Shown: in pieces, positions 38,142 to 46,912 of the stretch
How the letters are laid out: the number at the start of each line of letters is the position of its first letter
Position numbering within the stretch: position 1 is the first letter of the stretch
Source: Bradyrhizobium sp. NAS80.1
GTDB lineage: Bacteria > Pseudomonadota > Alphaproteobacteria > Rhizobiales > Xanthobacteraceae
Direction of reading: 5' to 3'
Assembly: GCF_001908205.1 (NCBI RefSeq)
Contig: NZ_LGHL01000064.1
Coordinates: forward strand, 1-64,000
Length of the DNA: 64,000 nt
Position numbers and translations under genes: made by a program
Notes under the pieces: model-generated
The model's database searches: none
Told to the model about the DNA's origin: nothing
What the model saw: only the letters and a program-made list of their open reading frames with translations

Positions 38142-38156
38142 GCGGTGGTGGCAGTG

Positions 38157-39023
38157 ATGAAGAGGCATCGTTCATACACTGTCACCGCCGCAAGCCTGAC
38201 CTGCACATTACTCCTGCTGGCCTCGAGCGAGGCCGCGCACGCCACCGACGAGATCCAGGTCTATAACGCCGGCATCGCCGATGTCGGCCAGTTCACGATC
38301 CAGCAGCACCTCAATTATATCGGGATCGGCCAGAAGGACCCGCCGTTCCCCGGCGGCATCCCGTCCAACGGCAGCCTCAACGGCACGCCGGAATTCGCCT
38401 ATGGCATGACCGATTGGTGGGAGCTCGGGCTCTATCTGCCGTTCTCCGTGCAGAATCAGCAATTCCTCTCCGACGCCTTCAAGCTGCGCACGCTGTTCGT
38501 CTCCCCGCACGCCGCCGACCGCAACTTCTTTTACGGCGTGAATTTCGAACTGAGCTACGAGATGCCGAAATTTGCGCAGACACGGTGGGGCCTGGAGATC
38601 AGGCCGATCATCGGCGTCCGCAACGCCGAATACGAATTCATCGTTAATCCGATCGTCGACGTCGGCTTCGGCAGCAAAGGCGATGTGGATTTCACGCCGG
38701 CAGCCCGCGTCGCCCGCAAGCTCGGTGACGACCTGTTCGCGGGCTTCGAATACTACGGCGATCTCGGCGAGATCGGGAATTTCAAGAACCTGTCCAATCA
38801 GTCGCACACGCTGTTCGCGGTGACCGATTTCAAGGTCGGCGATTTCGGCGTGAACTTCGGGGTCGGCTACGGGTTGACACCGGCATCCGACCGGCTGGTG
38901 ATCAAGACGATCATCGGTTACGCGTTTCCGATCCCGGGGGCGACGGCCAAAGCCGACGCGCGCATGAGCAGCGGTCCGATCAATCCGTTCGCACACGCTG
39001 TTGCGCGCAACTTTCAACCCTAG
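38157..39023 (+). CDS. secreted/outer-membrane beta-rich protein, function unknown
   Basis: About 288 residues with a Sec signal peptide (KRHRSYTVTAASLTCTLLLLASSEAAHA, cut near residue 28). The mature part is aromatic-rich with alternating strands, such as TDWWELGLYLPF, FFYGVNFELSYE, VGFGSKGDVDF and FGVNFGVGYGLT, which suggests a small outer-membrane beta-barrel. ATG 38157 is taken; a GTG at 38145 would add four residues. It is 15 bases after mbfA and so may be co-transcribed under Irr control. Role in iron export is only a guess. Confidence 0.65.
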   Translation: MKRHRSYTVTAASLTCTLLLLASSEAAHATDEIQVYNAGIADVGQFTIQQHLNYIGIGQKDPPFPGGIPSNGSLNGTPEFAYGMTDWWELGLYLPFSVQNQQFLSDAFKLRTLFVSPHAADRNFFYGVNFELSYEMPKFAQTRWGLEIRPIIGVRNAEYEFIVNPIVDVGFGSKGDVDFTPAARVARKLGDDLFAGFEYYGDLGEIGNFKNLSNQSHTLFAVTDFKVGDFGVNFGVGYGLTPASDRLVIKTIIGYAFPIPGATAKADARMSSGPINPFAHAVARNFQP

Positions 39024-39072
39024 AGCGCGATGAGATTGGGATGAATCGTCATCGCGCTTTAGCTTAAGTTCA

Positions 39073-39119
39073 AGCATGATCTTCTCGGAAAACCGCTGCG
39101 CACTTTTCCGGATCATGCT
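39073..39119. repeat. 47-base rhizobial repeat AGCATGATC...GATCATGCT, copy 2
   Basis: Same arms and length as 34871-34917 with a few differences inside. It is preceded at 39023-39064 by a second small inverted pair (GCGCGATGA and TCATCGCGC). Confidence 0.8.
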
Positions 39120-39152
39120 TTAGATGAGCACTTCGCCGAAAGGGGCGACCTC

Positions 39153-39683
39153 ATGACGGCCCAACTGCACTATGGGAAACCGGCCAAGATCTTCCATTGG
39201 CTCATTGTCGGACTGCTCGCGGTGCAATACCCGATCGGCTGGCTGATGCCGGATATCCACCGCGGCATGAGCCCGGGCGCCGCAATGACGTTTCACATCT
39301 CGATCGGGATTGCGATCCTCGCGCTGACGGCTCTCCGCTTTCTCTGGCGGCTCACCCATCCCGTTGCGCCCGAGAGCTCTCTGCCCGTCTGGCAGCGCTT
39401 GTCCTCGGAGGCTGTGCACTGGCTTCTCTATGTACTGGTGTTGGCAACGACGATCTCGGGCTGGTTGTTCGCTTCCTACCGGGGATGGTCCGTTTCGTTC
39501 TTCTATCTTGTGCCGCTGCCGATGCTGGCCTCCGACAACGCTGCCGCCGGCCGCGCCATCGACGGCCTGCACCAGGCGACGGAATGGGCGCTCCTCATCA
39601 TAATCGGGATTCACATTGCTGCGGCGCTCGCGCACATCTTCATCTATCGCGACCGCGTGATGCAGCGGATGCTGCCGGGGTAG
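39153..39683 (+). CDS. cytochrome b561 family protein
   Basis: 176 residues, four transmembrane helices. Candidate haem-b ligand histidines lie in KIFHWLIVGLL, MTFHISIGIAI, AVHWLLYVLVL and IGIHIAAALAH, the usual YodB/CybB pattern. It moves electrons in the inner membrane, for example from quinol to periplasmic acceptors. It stands alone between two intergenic repeats, 90 bases before the amidase. Confidence 0.88.
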   Translation: MTAQLHYGKPAKIFHWLIVGLLAVQYPIGWLMPDIHRGMSPGAAMTFHISIGIAILALTALRFLWRLTHPVAPESSLPVWQRLSSEAVHWLLYVLVLATTISGWLFASYRGWSVSFFYLVPLPMLASDNAAAGRAIDGLHQATEWALLIIIGIHIAAALAHIFIYRDRVMQRMLPG

Positions 39684-39772
39684 CTCTCAGGACAGGTCAA
39701 CCCCGATCAAACGGCGGTTGCAGCATCATATAAAACTGCGCATCATTGTAGGGCAATGAAACGCAGGAGCAT

Positions 39773-41248
39773 GTGGTGGCCAAGTCGGAATGGAGTTTCA
39801 AGAGCGCGGTCGAGCTGTCGGCCGCATTGACGGCGAAGAAGGTCTCCGCGGTCGAGCTCACGCAGGACGCGATCGACCGCATCGAGCGGCACGACGGCAA
39901 GGTCAACGCGATCTGCGTCCGGGATTTTGACCGCGCCCTCCGCGCAGCGCGCGACGCGGACGCAGCATTGGCCCGCGGCGAGCGCAAGCCGCTGCTCGGC
40001 CTGCCGATGACGGTGAAGGAATCCTACAACGTCGCCGGCCTGCCGACGACCTGGGGTATTCCCGCGCAAAAGGATTTCATCGCCAGGGAAGACGCACTGC
40101 CGGTCACGCGGGTGAAGGATGCGGGCACCATCGTCATCGGCAAGACCAACGTGCCGCTCGGGCTCGGCGACTGGCAGAGCTACAACGACATCTACGGCAC
40201 CACCAACAATCCCTACGCTCTCGGCCGCACGCCCGGCGGCTCGTCCGGTGGCTCCTCGGCGGCGCTCGCCGCGGGCTACGGCCCGCTGTCGATCGGCTCC
40301 GACATCGGCGGCTCGTTGCGCGTGCCGGCCTTCCATTGCGGCATCTATGCGCACAAGCCGACCTTCAACCTCGTGGCCATGCGCGGCCACACGCCGCCGC
40401 CGCTGCCGCCGCTACCGTTCGAGCGCGACCTCTCGGTGATCGGCCCGATGGCGCGCAGTGCCGCCGATCTCTCGCTGCTGCTCGACGTGATGGCCGGGCC
40501 CGATCCGATCGATGCGGGCCTGGCCTACCAGCTTGAGCTGCCGGCAGCCCGCCACACCGCGCTGAAGGATTTCCGCGTGCTGGTGATCGATACCGATCCG
40601 GTGCTGCCGACCGACACGGCCGTACGCGGAACCATCAACAAGCTCGCCGACAACCTCGCCAGGGCCGGCGTGAAGATCGAACGTAGCAGTCCGCTCTTGC
40701 CGGATTTCGCGGCCTCATCGCGGCTCTATATGCGCATGCTGATGTCGTTCCTGGGCGCAACCTTCGCGCCCGACATCTATGCCGGTGCGAAAGCGGCGGC
40801 AGCGGCGTTGCCGGAGGGAGACAACAGCTTAGCTGCGGAGCGGCTGCGCGGTATCGCGCTCAGCCATCGCGACTGGCAGGCGGCCAACGCCTTACGCGTA
40901 CGGCTGCGGGCGCAATGGCGCGAGTTGTTCAGAACGTTCGACGCGGTGATCTGCCCGGTCATGCCGACGCCGGCCTACCCGCATGACCATTCGCCGGACC
41001 AGGAAACGCGGCGGATCATCATCGACGGCAAGGAGCACGTCTATCCGGACCAGCTCGCCTGGCCCGGCATCGCCACCCTGCCCGGCCTGCCCTCGACCGC
41101 GATCCCGACCGGTTTTGCGCCTGATGGCCTGCCGGTCGGTGTCCAGATCGTCGGACCGTGGTTGGAGGATCGCACGCCGCTCAAGCTCGCCGAGCTGATC
41201 GAGCGCGAGTTCGGCGGGTTCGTGCCGCCGAAGATGTTTGATGATTAA
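39773..41248 (+). CDS. amidase signature family enzyme
   Basis: 491 residues. The Ser-cis-Ser-Lys triad is visible: lysine in GLPMTVKESYN, the glycine/serine-rich GRTPGGSSGGSSAAL, and the nucleophile serine in GSDIGGSLRVPA. The family hydrolyses amides to acid and ammonia, in the cytoplasm; the substrate cannot be told. GTG 39773 has AGGAG upstream. The protein is full length. Confidence 0.88.
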   Translation: MVAKSEWSFKSAVELSAALTAKKVSAVELTQDAIDRIERHDGKVNAICVRDFDRALRAARDADAALARGERKPLLGLPMTVKESYNVAGLPTTWGIPAQKDFIAREDALPVTRVKDAGTIVIGKTNVPLGLGDWQSYNDIYGTTNNPYALGRTPGGSSGGSSAALAAGYGPLSIGSDIGGSLRVPAFHCGIYAHKPTFNLVAMRGHTPPPLPPLPFERDLSVIGPMARSAADLSLLLDVMAGPDPIDAGLAYQLELPAARHTALKDFRVLVIDTDPVLPTDTAVRGTINKLADNLARAGVKIERSSPLLPDFAASSRLYMRMLMSFLGATFAPDIYAGAKAAAAALPEGDNSLAAERLRGIALSHRDWQAANALRVRLRAQWRELFRTFDAVICPVMPTPAYPHDHSPDQETRRIIIDGKEHVYPDQLAWPGIATLPGLPSTAIPTGFAPDGLPVGVQIVGPWLEDRTPLKLAELIEREFGGFVPPKMFDD

Positions 41249-41255
41249 TCTTCCC

Positions 41256-41341
41256 CGTCATTGCGAGCGAAGCGAAGCAATCCAGAGTCCTTCCGCGGCG
41301 ACAGTCTGGATTGCTTCGTCGCTTCGCTCCTCGCAATGACG
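41256..41341. repeat. palindromic intergenic repeat, GTCATTGCGAG family, copy 1
   Basis: CGTCATTGCGAG...AGCAATCCAGA pairs with TCTGGATTGCT...CTCGCAATGACG over almost the full length. It lies right after the amidase stop. A longer copy is at 45919-46034. Confidence 0.85.
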
Positions 41342-41358
41342 GAGCAAAATTACTTCGA

Positions 41359-41394
41359 GATTCCGGGCTCGCGCTTCGCGCGCCCCGGAATGAC
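41359..41394. repeat. right half of the GTCATTCCGGGGCG repeat
   Basis: These 36 bases are identical to 26094-26129, the right half of the element after the aldehyde dehydrogenase. The left half is absent. It abuts a different palindrome (41256-41341) and precedes the NTF2-like gene by 18 bases. Confidence 0.85.
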
Positions 41395-41412
41395 ATGGAG
41401 GGAGGAAGTACC

Positions 41413-41766
41413 ATGAGCCAGGACCTGGAAGAGCTCACCGCACTCAACCGTGACTATGTCGCCTCTGTGCAGAACTGCGACGTCAGGCGTTTCGACGAGA
41501 TCCTGGCGCCGGAATTCTATTGCTCCAATCCCGACAAGACGCTGGTCGACCGCGCGGCCTTCCTGGAGCAGACGGCGCGGCCGATCGCGATCCGCAATCT
41601 GCAGGCCCATGACGTCGTCATCCGCATCATGGGCGACTTCGCCATCATCCATGCCGCGACCAGCTACACCACCACCGACGGCCAACAAGCGACCGGCCGC
41701 TATACCGATTGCTGGACCAAGAAGAACGGGAAGTGGCTGGCAGTCTCGGCGCACGTGTCGCGGTGA
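41413..41766 (+). CDS. NTF2-like (SnoaL/DUF4440) protein
   Basis: 117 residues. A helix-rich start (EELTALNRDYVASVQNCDVRRFDEIL) is followed by LVDRAAFLEQTA and strands VVIRIMGDFAIIHAATSYTTTDG and GRYTDCWTKKNGKWLAVSAHVSR, typical of the NTF2 cone fold in DUF4440 proteins. Such proteins act as small isomerases, hydrolases or ligand binders; no activity can be given. ATG 41413 follows GAGGAAG. Confidence 0.75.
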   Translation: MSQDLEELTALNRDYVASVQNCDVRRFDEILAPEFYCSNPDKTLVDRAAFLEQTARPIAIRNLQAHDVVIRIMGDFAIIHAATSYTTTDGQQATGRYTDCWTKKNGKWLAVSAHVSR

Positions 41767-41774
41767 GGCTTCTA

Positions 41775-42008
41775 ACCTCTCCCCGCAATGCGGGGAGAGG
41801 TCGACGCCGGAGCGCAGCGCAGGCGGCGGGTGAGGGGCATGGCACACTGCCCCTCAAGAGTTCAACATTTGCCAGCCGATCGATCGACGAGTCGGAGGGG
41901 TTGGTCGTATGGCACTTTCCTGCACGGCCCCTCACCCGGATCGCGCCGGACGATGCTGCGCATCGCCGGGGGCGATCCGACCTCTCCCCGCAAAGAGCGG
42001 GGAGAGGT
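41775..42008. repeat. composite repeat bounded by CCTCTCCCCGC hairpins
   Basis: At each end is a hairpin, ACCTCTCCCCG...CGGGGAGAGGT (41775-41801 and 41980-42008). Between them GGTGAGGGG...CCCCTCACC form outer arms. It fills the gap between convergent genes. A related element is at 52210-52375. Confidence 0.75.
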
Positions 42009-42016
42009 GAAGCCAA

Positions 42017-43105
42017 TCAGCTATCAAACACGATCACGCTACGCAGCGTCTTGCCGGCTTTCATGTTGGCGAAGCCCTCGTTGATCTCCGACAGCTTCAG
42101 CTTTGCCGAGATCCAGTCCTCCAGATGCAGCCGGCCGCGCAGGTAGAAATCGACCAGTCGCGGCATGTCGACGCGGAAATGGTTGGAGCCCATCGACGAG
42201 CCCTGGATTTTGCGCTCGCGCAGGAAGTCGAAGCCGTGCAGCTCGATCTTCTGGCCGAACGGGATCATGCCGACGATGGTGGCGGTGCCGCCCGAGGCGA
42301 GCATGCCGAACGCCTGCTCAGCGGTCTCCTTGCGGCCGAGCACCTCGAACGAGTGATGCACGCCGCCATTGGTGAGGTCGCGGACCTGCTTCACGACGTC
42401 GCCGTCGGCGGGGTTGATGATGTCGGTCGCGCCGAGCTTGGTCGCGAGCTGGAGCTTTGCCGGGTTGGTGTCGATGGCGATGATGCGGCCGGCGCCTGCG
42501 ATCTGCGCGCCGTTGATCGCGGCCATGCCGACGCCGCCGCAACCGATCACGGCGACGGTCTCCCCGGCCGTTACCTTCGCCGTGTTCACGACCGCGCCGT
42601 AGCCGGTAATGACACCGCAGCCGATCAACGCGGCGAGGTCGAGCGGCATTTCCTTCCGGATTTTGACGATCGCGTTCTCGTGCACCAGCATCTGCTCGGC
42701 AAAGGACGAGAGATTGAGGAACTGGTGTAGCTTCTCCGGCCTGTTCCACTGCATCCGGTTCGACGCGCCCGGCAGCATCTTCACCGTGGTGTCGGTGCAG
42801 AGCACGGTGCGGCCCGTGGTGCAATTGTCGCAGGTGCCGCAGAACACCGACAGACAGGTGACGACATGGTCGCCAGGCTTCACGTAAGTGACGTCGGAGC
42901 CGACCTGTTCGACCACGCCGGCGGACTCGTGCCCGAGCACCGCAGGCAGCGGATGCGGATAAAGGCCTTCCATGAAGTGAAGATCGGAGTGGCAGAGGCC
43001 GGCGACCGAGGTGCGGATCAGGACCTCGCGCGGGCCGGGCTTCGGCAGGCTGACATCCTCGATGACCAGAGGCTTGTTGACTTCATAGAGGACGGCGGCC
43101 TTCAT
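42017..43105 (-). CDS. zinc-dependent alcohol dehydrogenase
   Basis: 362 residues of the class III-like MDR family. Catalytic zinc ligands lie in AGLCHSDLHF and GHESAGVV, the structural zinc site in CGTCDNCTTGRTVLC, and NAD+ binds at VIGCGGVGMAAINGA. Members include NDMA-dependent and formaldehyde-type alcohol dehydrogenases. ATG 43105 has AGGGAG upstream. It lies downstream of the acyl-CoA dehydrogenase on the same strand, 46 bases away, so the two may share a transcript. Confidence 0.87.
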   Translation of the reverse strand: MKAAVLYEVNKPLVIEDVSLPKPGPREVLIRTSVAGLCHSDLHFMEGLYPHPLPAVLGHESAGVVEQVGSDVTYVKPGDHVVTCLSVFCGTCDNCTTGRTVLCTDTTVKMLPGASNRMQWNRPEKLHQFLNLSSFAEQMLVHENAIVKIRKEMPLDLAALIGCGVITGYGAVVNTAKVTAGETVAVIGCGGVGMAAINGAQIAGAGRIIAIDTNPAKLQLATKLGATDIINPADGDVVKQVRDLTNGGVHHSFEVLGRKETAEQAFGMLASGGTATIVGMIPFGQKIELHGFDFLRERKIQGSSMGSNHFRVDMPRLVDFYLRGRLHLEDWISAKLKLSEINEGFANMKAGKTLRSVIVFDS

Positions 43106-43151
43106 CGAGAACTCCCTATCGCGTTTCTTTGACTTGATCGTGGAGCGCAGC

Positions 43152-44936
43152 CTACGCTGCCAGAACCAGTTCGCCAACCTCGCTCATGCCGCACGCGCGA
43201 TCGCCGAGCAGCAGTGCCGCGATCTTCTGCTGCACGGCATTTTCCGTCAGCCGGAACGGATCGCTTGGCGACACCCGGTGATCGATCACCAGCCGCGACA
43301 GCAGCAGCCGGCGCGCATCGCCGCGCATGTCGTGGATGCGATGCGCCTCCCAGGCGAGCGCGACTGCGCTGGCGACATGATAGAGCAGGCTCGTCGCGCG
43401 CCGCGCATCGGCCTCGTTGTCCACCTTGCCAGCGACCTCACGTGCGAAGCCCACCGCGCGATCGACGAGGCCGCGCAAACGGTCGCGCCAGGCCTGCGGC
43501 ACGGACGCGCTGTCGTCGAGCCGGGCATGCAGGTCAGCCGCGAGCGCGGATTCGGCGCCGTGGCGGCCGACCGCGCGCTTGAGTGCATCGATGGCGACGA
43601 TATTTCCTGTGCCTTCCCAGATCGAACCAAGATGCGCATCGCGCAGCAGGCGGGCTGTGGCGAACTCCTCGATATAACCGATACCGCCGCGCATCTCGAG
43701 CGCATCGCCGCAGACCTTGCGCGCATCCCGCGTGGCACGGAATTTCAGTGTTGGCGTGAGGATGCGCAACAGCGCCGCCGCATCCTGGCTACCCGCTTCC
43801 GCACGGTCGAGCGCGTCGGCGGTAAGGAAGCTCATCGACAGCGCCTGCTCGACCGGCAGCATGATCTTCAGCATCTGCCGTCGCCCGAGCGGCAGGTCGA
43901 TGATGCGGTTGCCGAACACCACGCGGTTCTTCGCCACCGTAATCGCGTCGTGATAGGCGCGGCGCATCAGCGCGGTGGATTTGACGCCGTTGGAGAGCCG
44001 CGAGGAATTCACCATCTCGGCCATCTGCACAAAGCCGCGATCGAGCTTGCCCACGGCATAGGCGATCGCACCCTCGAGCTTGATCTCCCCTGAGGCCATC
44101 GAACGTGTCCCGAGCTTGTCCTTCAGCCGCACGATCCGATAGTTGTTCTGCGAGCCGTCGTCGAGGAAGCGCGGCATCAGGAACAGGCCGACGCCGCGCG
44201 TGCCCGGGCCGGCGCCTTCGGGCCGCGCCAGCAGCATCACGACCTTGGCATCGGCATTCGAGCAGAACCATTTCTCGCCGTAGAGGCGCCAATGGTCGCC
44301 CTCCTGCACCGCGCGCGTGGTCAGCGTGCCGACATCTGAGCCGCCCTCTTTTTCGGTCATGAACTGGCCGCCCTGCGTCAGCTTGCTCATGTCGGTTTGG
44401 GTGAGGCCATCAAGATATTTCGCCTTCAGCGCCTCGCTGCCGAAATTCGCCAGCAGCTTGGCGCAGCCGTCGGTGACGTTGATCGGACAGCCCATGCCGA
44501 ATTCGGTCTGGTTGAACAAGAAAGTGAAGGCGTGCTTGGCGACGACGGGATATTTGTCCGGCCAGCCCATGATGCCCTTGCGGATCGAGAGCGCGTGGAT
44601 GCCGAACTCGCCGAAAGCGGCGTTCTCCAACTCGCGATAGGCCGGGTGATATTCGATCCACTGCACGTCGCGGCCGAACTTGTCGCGCTGGTGCAGCACC
44701 GGCGTGTGCCGGTCGGCGAGGCGCGTACATTCGTCGAGCCGGCCACCGGCGAGTTCGCCGAGGCGATCGAGATGCGGCTCGATGTGGCGGAACAATGTCT
44801 CCGGCAGGTGGATGCGCAACAGATCCGTCAGCGCCTGATCGGCGCGGTAGAAATTCATGCCCGTGGTATCGGGCGCCAGCAGGCCGGATTGTTCGGCCGC
44901 GACATTTTTTGGCTGCCCTGTGACCGGCTTGTGCAT
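43152..44936 (-). CDS. acyl-CoA dehydrogenase family protein
   Basis: 594 residues, longer than the classical ~385 because of N- and C-terminal extensions, as in FadE-like/DUF3604-linked enzymes. The flavin/substrate region shows GQFMTEKEGGSDVGTLTTRA, GEKWFCSNADAKV, and RGGIGYIEEFATARLLRDAHLGSIWEGTGNIVA, given here in pieces of the acyl-CoA dehydrogenase signature. It oxidises an acyl-CoA to the enoyl-CoA with FAD. ATG 44936 follows AAGAGGA. Confidence 0.85.
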   Translation of the reverse strand: MHKPVTGQPKNVAAEQSGLLAPDTTGMNFYRADQALTDLLRIHLPETLFRHIEPHLDRLGELAGGRLDECTRLADRHTPVLHQRDKFGRDVQWIEYHPAYRELENAAFGEFGIHALSIRKGIMGWPDKYPVVAKHAFTFLFNQTEFGMGCPINVTDGCAKLLANFGSEALKAKYLDGLTQTDMSKLTQGGQFMTEKEGGSDVGTLTTRAVQEGDHWRLYGEKWFCSNADAKVVMLLARPEGAGPGTRGVGLFLMPRFLDDGSQNNYRIVRLKDKLGTRSMASGEIKLEGAIAYAVGKLDRGFVQMAEMVNSSRLSNGVKSTALMRRAYHDAITVAKNRVVFGNRIIDLPLGRRQMLKIMLPVEQALSMSFLTADALDRAEAGSQDAAALLRILTPTLKFRATRDARKVCGDALEMRGGIGYIEEFATARLLRDAHLGSIWEGTGNIVAIDALKRAVGRHGAESALAADLHARLDDSASVPQAWRDRLRGLVDRAVGFAREVAGKVDNEADARRATSLLYHVASAVALAWEAHRIHDMRGDARRLLLSRLVIDHRVSPSDPFRLTENAVQQKIAALLLGDRACGMSEVGELVLAA

Positions 44937-45180
44937 GATCGTCCTCTTCGTTTCCGCGCCCCGCGAACATTTTGCGCCGCTTTAGCGCTTGCCGCTTGGG
45001 ATGATGTCGATCATGCTCCAGTCGCGGATACGGATAAAGCCGCAAATTGTCAGGGAGGCATGATCGCCGTGAAGGGGCAATTCGCTCTGCGGAATTGTGA
45101 TCGCGCCAACTGGCGATCCGGCTGGTTGTTTGCGCGGCCCATGCCTAGATCACTGGCTCCTTAGCTCGAGAGATCACGCC

Positions 45181-45882
45181 ATGGAACACCCGAAATACAA
45201 GATCGCCCTCATCGTCGGTGCCGGCGAAGGCCTGAGCGCTTCGCTGGCGCGGCTGCTGTCCGCCCAGGGCATTCGCGTCGCGCTTGCCGCGCGCAAGATC
45301 GAAAAGCTCGGCGCGCTCTGTAGCGAGACCGGCGCAAAGGCCTATGCCTGCAACGCCACCGAGCCTGATGAGGTCGAGCGTCTGTTCGGCCTCGTCGAGC
45401 GCGAAATCGGCACGCCCGACCTCGTCATTTACAATGCCAGCGGCCGCTTGCGCGGGGCGTTCGTCGACCTGGTTCCGGCCGACGTCGCGCAGGCGATCGC
45501 GGTCAGCGCCTATGGCGGCTTCCTGGTGGGGCAGCAGGCGGCGAGACGGATGCTGCCGAACAAGCATGGCGCGATCCTGTTCACCGGCGCCTCCGCCAGC
45601 GTCAAGGGCTATGCCCAGTCCGCTCCGTTCGCGATGGGCAAGTTCGCGCTGCGCGGCCTCGCGCAGAGCATGGCGCGCGAGCTGTCGCCACAAGGCATTC
45701 ATGTCGCGCATTTCGTCATCGACGGCGGCATCCGCAGCGCTGCGCGCGCGGAAGCATCGGACAAGCCGGACTCGATGCTCGATCCCGACGCGATCGCGGA
45801 GAGCTATTGGAACGTGTTGCAGCAGCCGCGCAGCGCCTGGAGCTGGGAGCTGGAGCTGCGGCCGTGGGTGGAGAAGTTTTGA
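45181..45882 (+). CDS. SDR-fold protein with Phe at the catalytic Tyr position
   Basis: 233 residues. The cofactor turn is VGAGEGLSASLA and NASG replaces NNAG. The catalytic segment reads GASASVKGYAQSAPFAMGKFAL, where alignment to ordinary SDRs puts F at the Tyr and K intact. The end LELRPWVEKF matches a family often annotated as SDR without known substrate. ATG 45181 is chosen. It may bind a cofactor without normal oxidoreductase activity, or use another acid. Confidence 0.78.
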   Translation: MEHPKYKIALIVGAGEGLSASLARLLSAQGIRVALAARKIEKLGALCSETGAKAYACNATEPDEVERLFGLVEREIGTPDLVIYNASGRLRGAFVDLVPADVAQAIAVSAYGGFLVGQQAARRMLPNKHGAILFTGASASVKGYAQSAPFAMGKFALRGLAQSMARELSPQGIHVAHFVIDGGIRSAARAEASDKPDSMLDPDAIAESYWNVLQQPRSAWSWELELRPWVEKF

Positions 45883-45918
45883 GGCGCAATGTTTTGAGGC
45901 GATAACGTTACAACAACC

Positions 45919-46034
45919 GTCATTGCGAGCGAAGCGAAGCAATCCAGAGATGTCTCCTCGGATACAGGCTGGATTGCTTGGTCGCTTCAGTGCAAAATTG
46001 CTTTGCAATTTTGTCACGAGCTCCTCGCAATGAC
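45919..46034. repeat. palindromic intergenic repeat, GTCATTGCGAG family, copy 2
   Basis: Ends GTCATTGCGAG and CTCGCAATGAC and the AATCCAGA/TGGATT inner pair match 41256-41341. The right arm carries an added segment with CAAAATTGC-TTT-GCAATTTTG (45993-46013), a perfect 9-bp hairpin. Confidence 0.82.
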
Positions 46035-46055
46035 AACAAGAACAAGGGGAGCGAC

Positions 46056-46886
46056 ATGACCACGGAAACCACCATCGACACCGGCACCAATGAACTCCTT
46101 TGCGTCATCCGCGACCGCGTCGCGGTGATCACGTTGAACCGGCCGGAAGCGCGCAACTCGCTGTCGGACACGCTGACGCCAGCGCTGCGCACGATGATCC
46201 GCACCTGCGGCGAGGACCGCAATGTCGGTGCACTGCTGCTCACCGGAGCCGGCCAAGCCTTCTGCGCCGGCGGCAACGTCAAGGGCATGGGCGCGCATCG
46301 CGACCAGAAGAAGCTGGAAATGTCGCTTGATGACCGCGTCGCCGATCTCCAGGAGCGGCAGCGGCTGCTCACCGGCGCGCTGGTGTCGGTGCGCAAGCCG
46401 ACCATCGCCGCGCTGCCTGGGCCGGCAGTCGGCGCGGGTCTCGCGATCGCCATGGCCTGCGACATTCGCATCGCCGCACAATCGGCCTTCGTCGCCACCG
46501 GCTACGCCCGCATCGCGCTGAGCGGCGATTACGGCATCGCCTGGCTGCTTACCCGTCTGGTCGGCACCGCGCGGGCGCGCGAGCTCCTGTTCACCGGCGA
46601 CCGGGTCGATGCCGCGCGCTGCGAAGCCATCGGCCTCGTCAACCGCGTCGTGCCCGACGACAAGCTGCAAGTTGAAGCCTTCGCCCTGGCAAAGTCGCTC
46701 GCCGAAGGCCCGCGCGTGGCTCTGCGCTACATGAAGGACAATCTCGACGAGGCCTTGCTGTTCGATTTCGAGACCGCCCGCGATCACGAGGCCGAGCGGC
46801 TGATCCGCCTCACCACGACCGCCGATCACAAGGAAGCCGTGCAGGCGTTCATCGAGAAACGCAAGGCGGTGTTCACGGGGAAGTAG
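46056..46886 (+). CDS. enoyl-CoA hydratase/isomerase family protein
   Basis: 276 residues of the crotonase superfamily: VAVITLNRPEARNSLS, the CoA/oxyanion loop GAGQAFCAGGNVKGMG, and PAVGAGLAIAMACDIRIA. One catalytic glutamate seen in true hydratases is not obvious in the ALSGDYGIAWLL stretch, so isomerase or thioesterase activity is possible. ATG 46056 has AGGGGAG upstream; it starts right after the repeat. It could work in the same acyl-CoA route as the acyl-CoA dehydrogenase. Confidence 0.83.
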   Translation: MTTETTIDTGTNELLCVIRDRVAVITLNRPEARNSLSDTLTPALRTMIRTCGEDRNVGALLLTGAGQAFCAGGNVKGMGAHRDQKKLEMSLDDRVADLQERQRLLTGALVSVRKPTIAALPGPAVGAGLAIAMACDIRIAAQSAFVATGYARIALSGDYGIAWLLTRLVGTARARELLFTGDRVDAARCEAIGLVNRVVPDDKLQVEAFALAKSLAEGPRVALRYMKDNLDEALLFDFETARDHEAERLIRLTTTADHKEAVQAFIEKRKAVFTGK

Positions 46887-46912
46887 AGCGCTGCGGCGAA
46901 AGTCCAACCGGG

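Noticed and set aside
37152..38168. Minus-strand frame opposite mbfA
   Set aside because: Antisense shadow; ferritin/VIT1 motifs and the Irr box support the plus strand.
41775..42146. Small frames across the CCTCTCCCCGC repeat
   Set aside because: They run through low-complexity hairpins and have no ribosome sites or family patterns.
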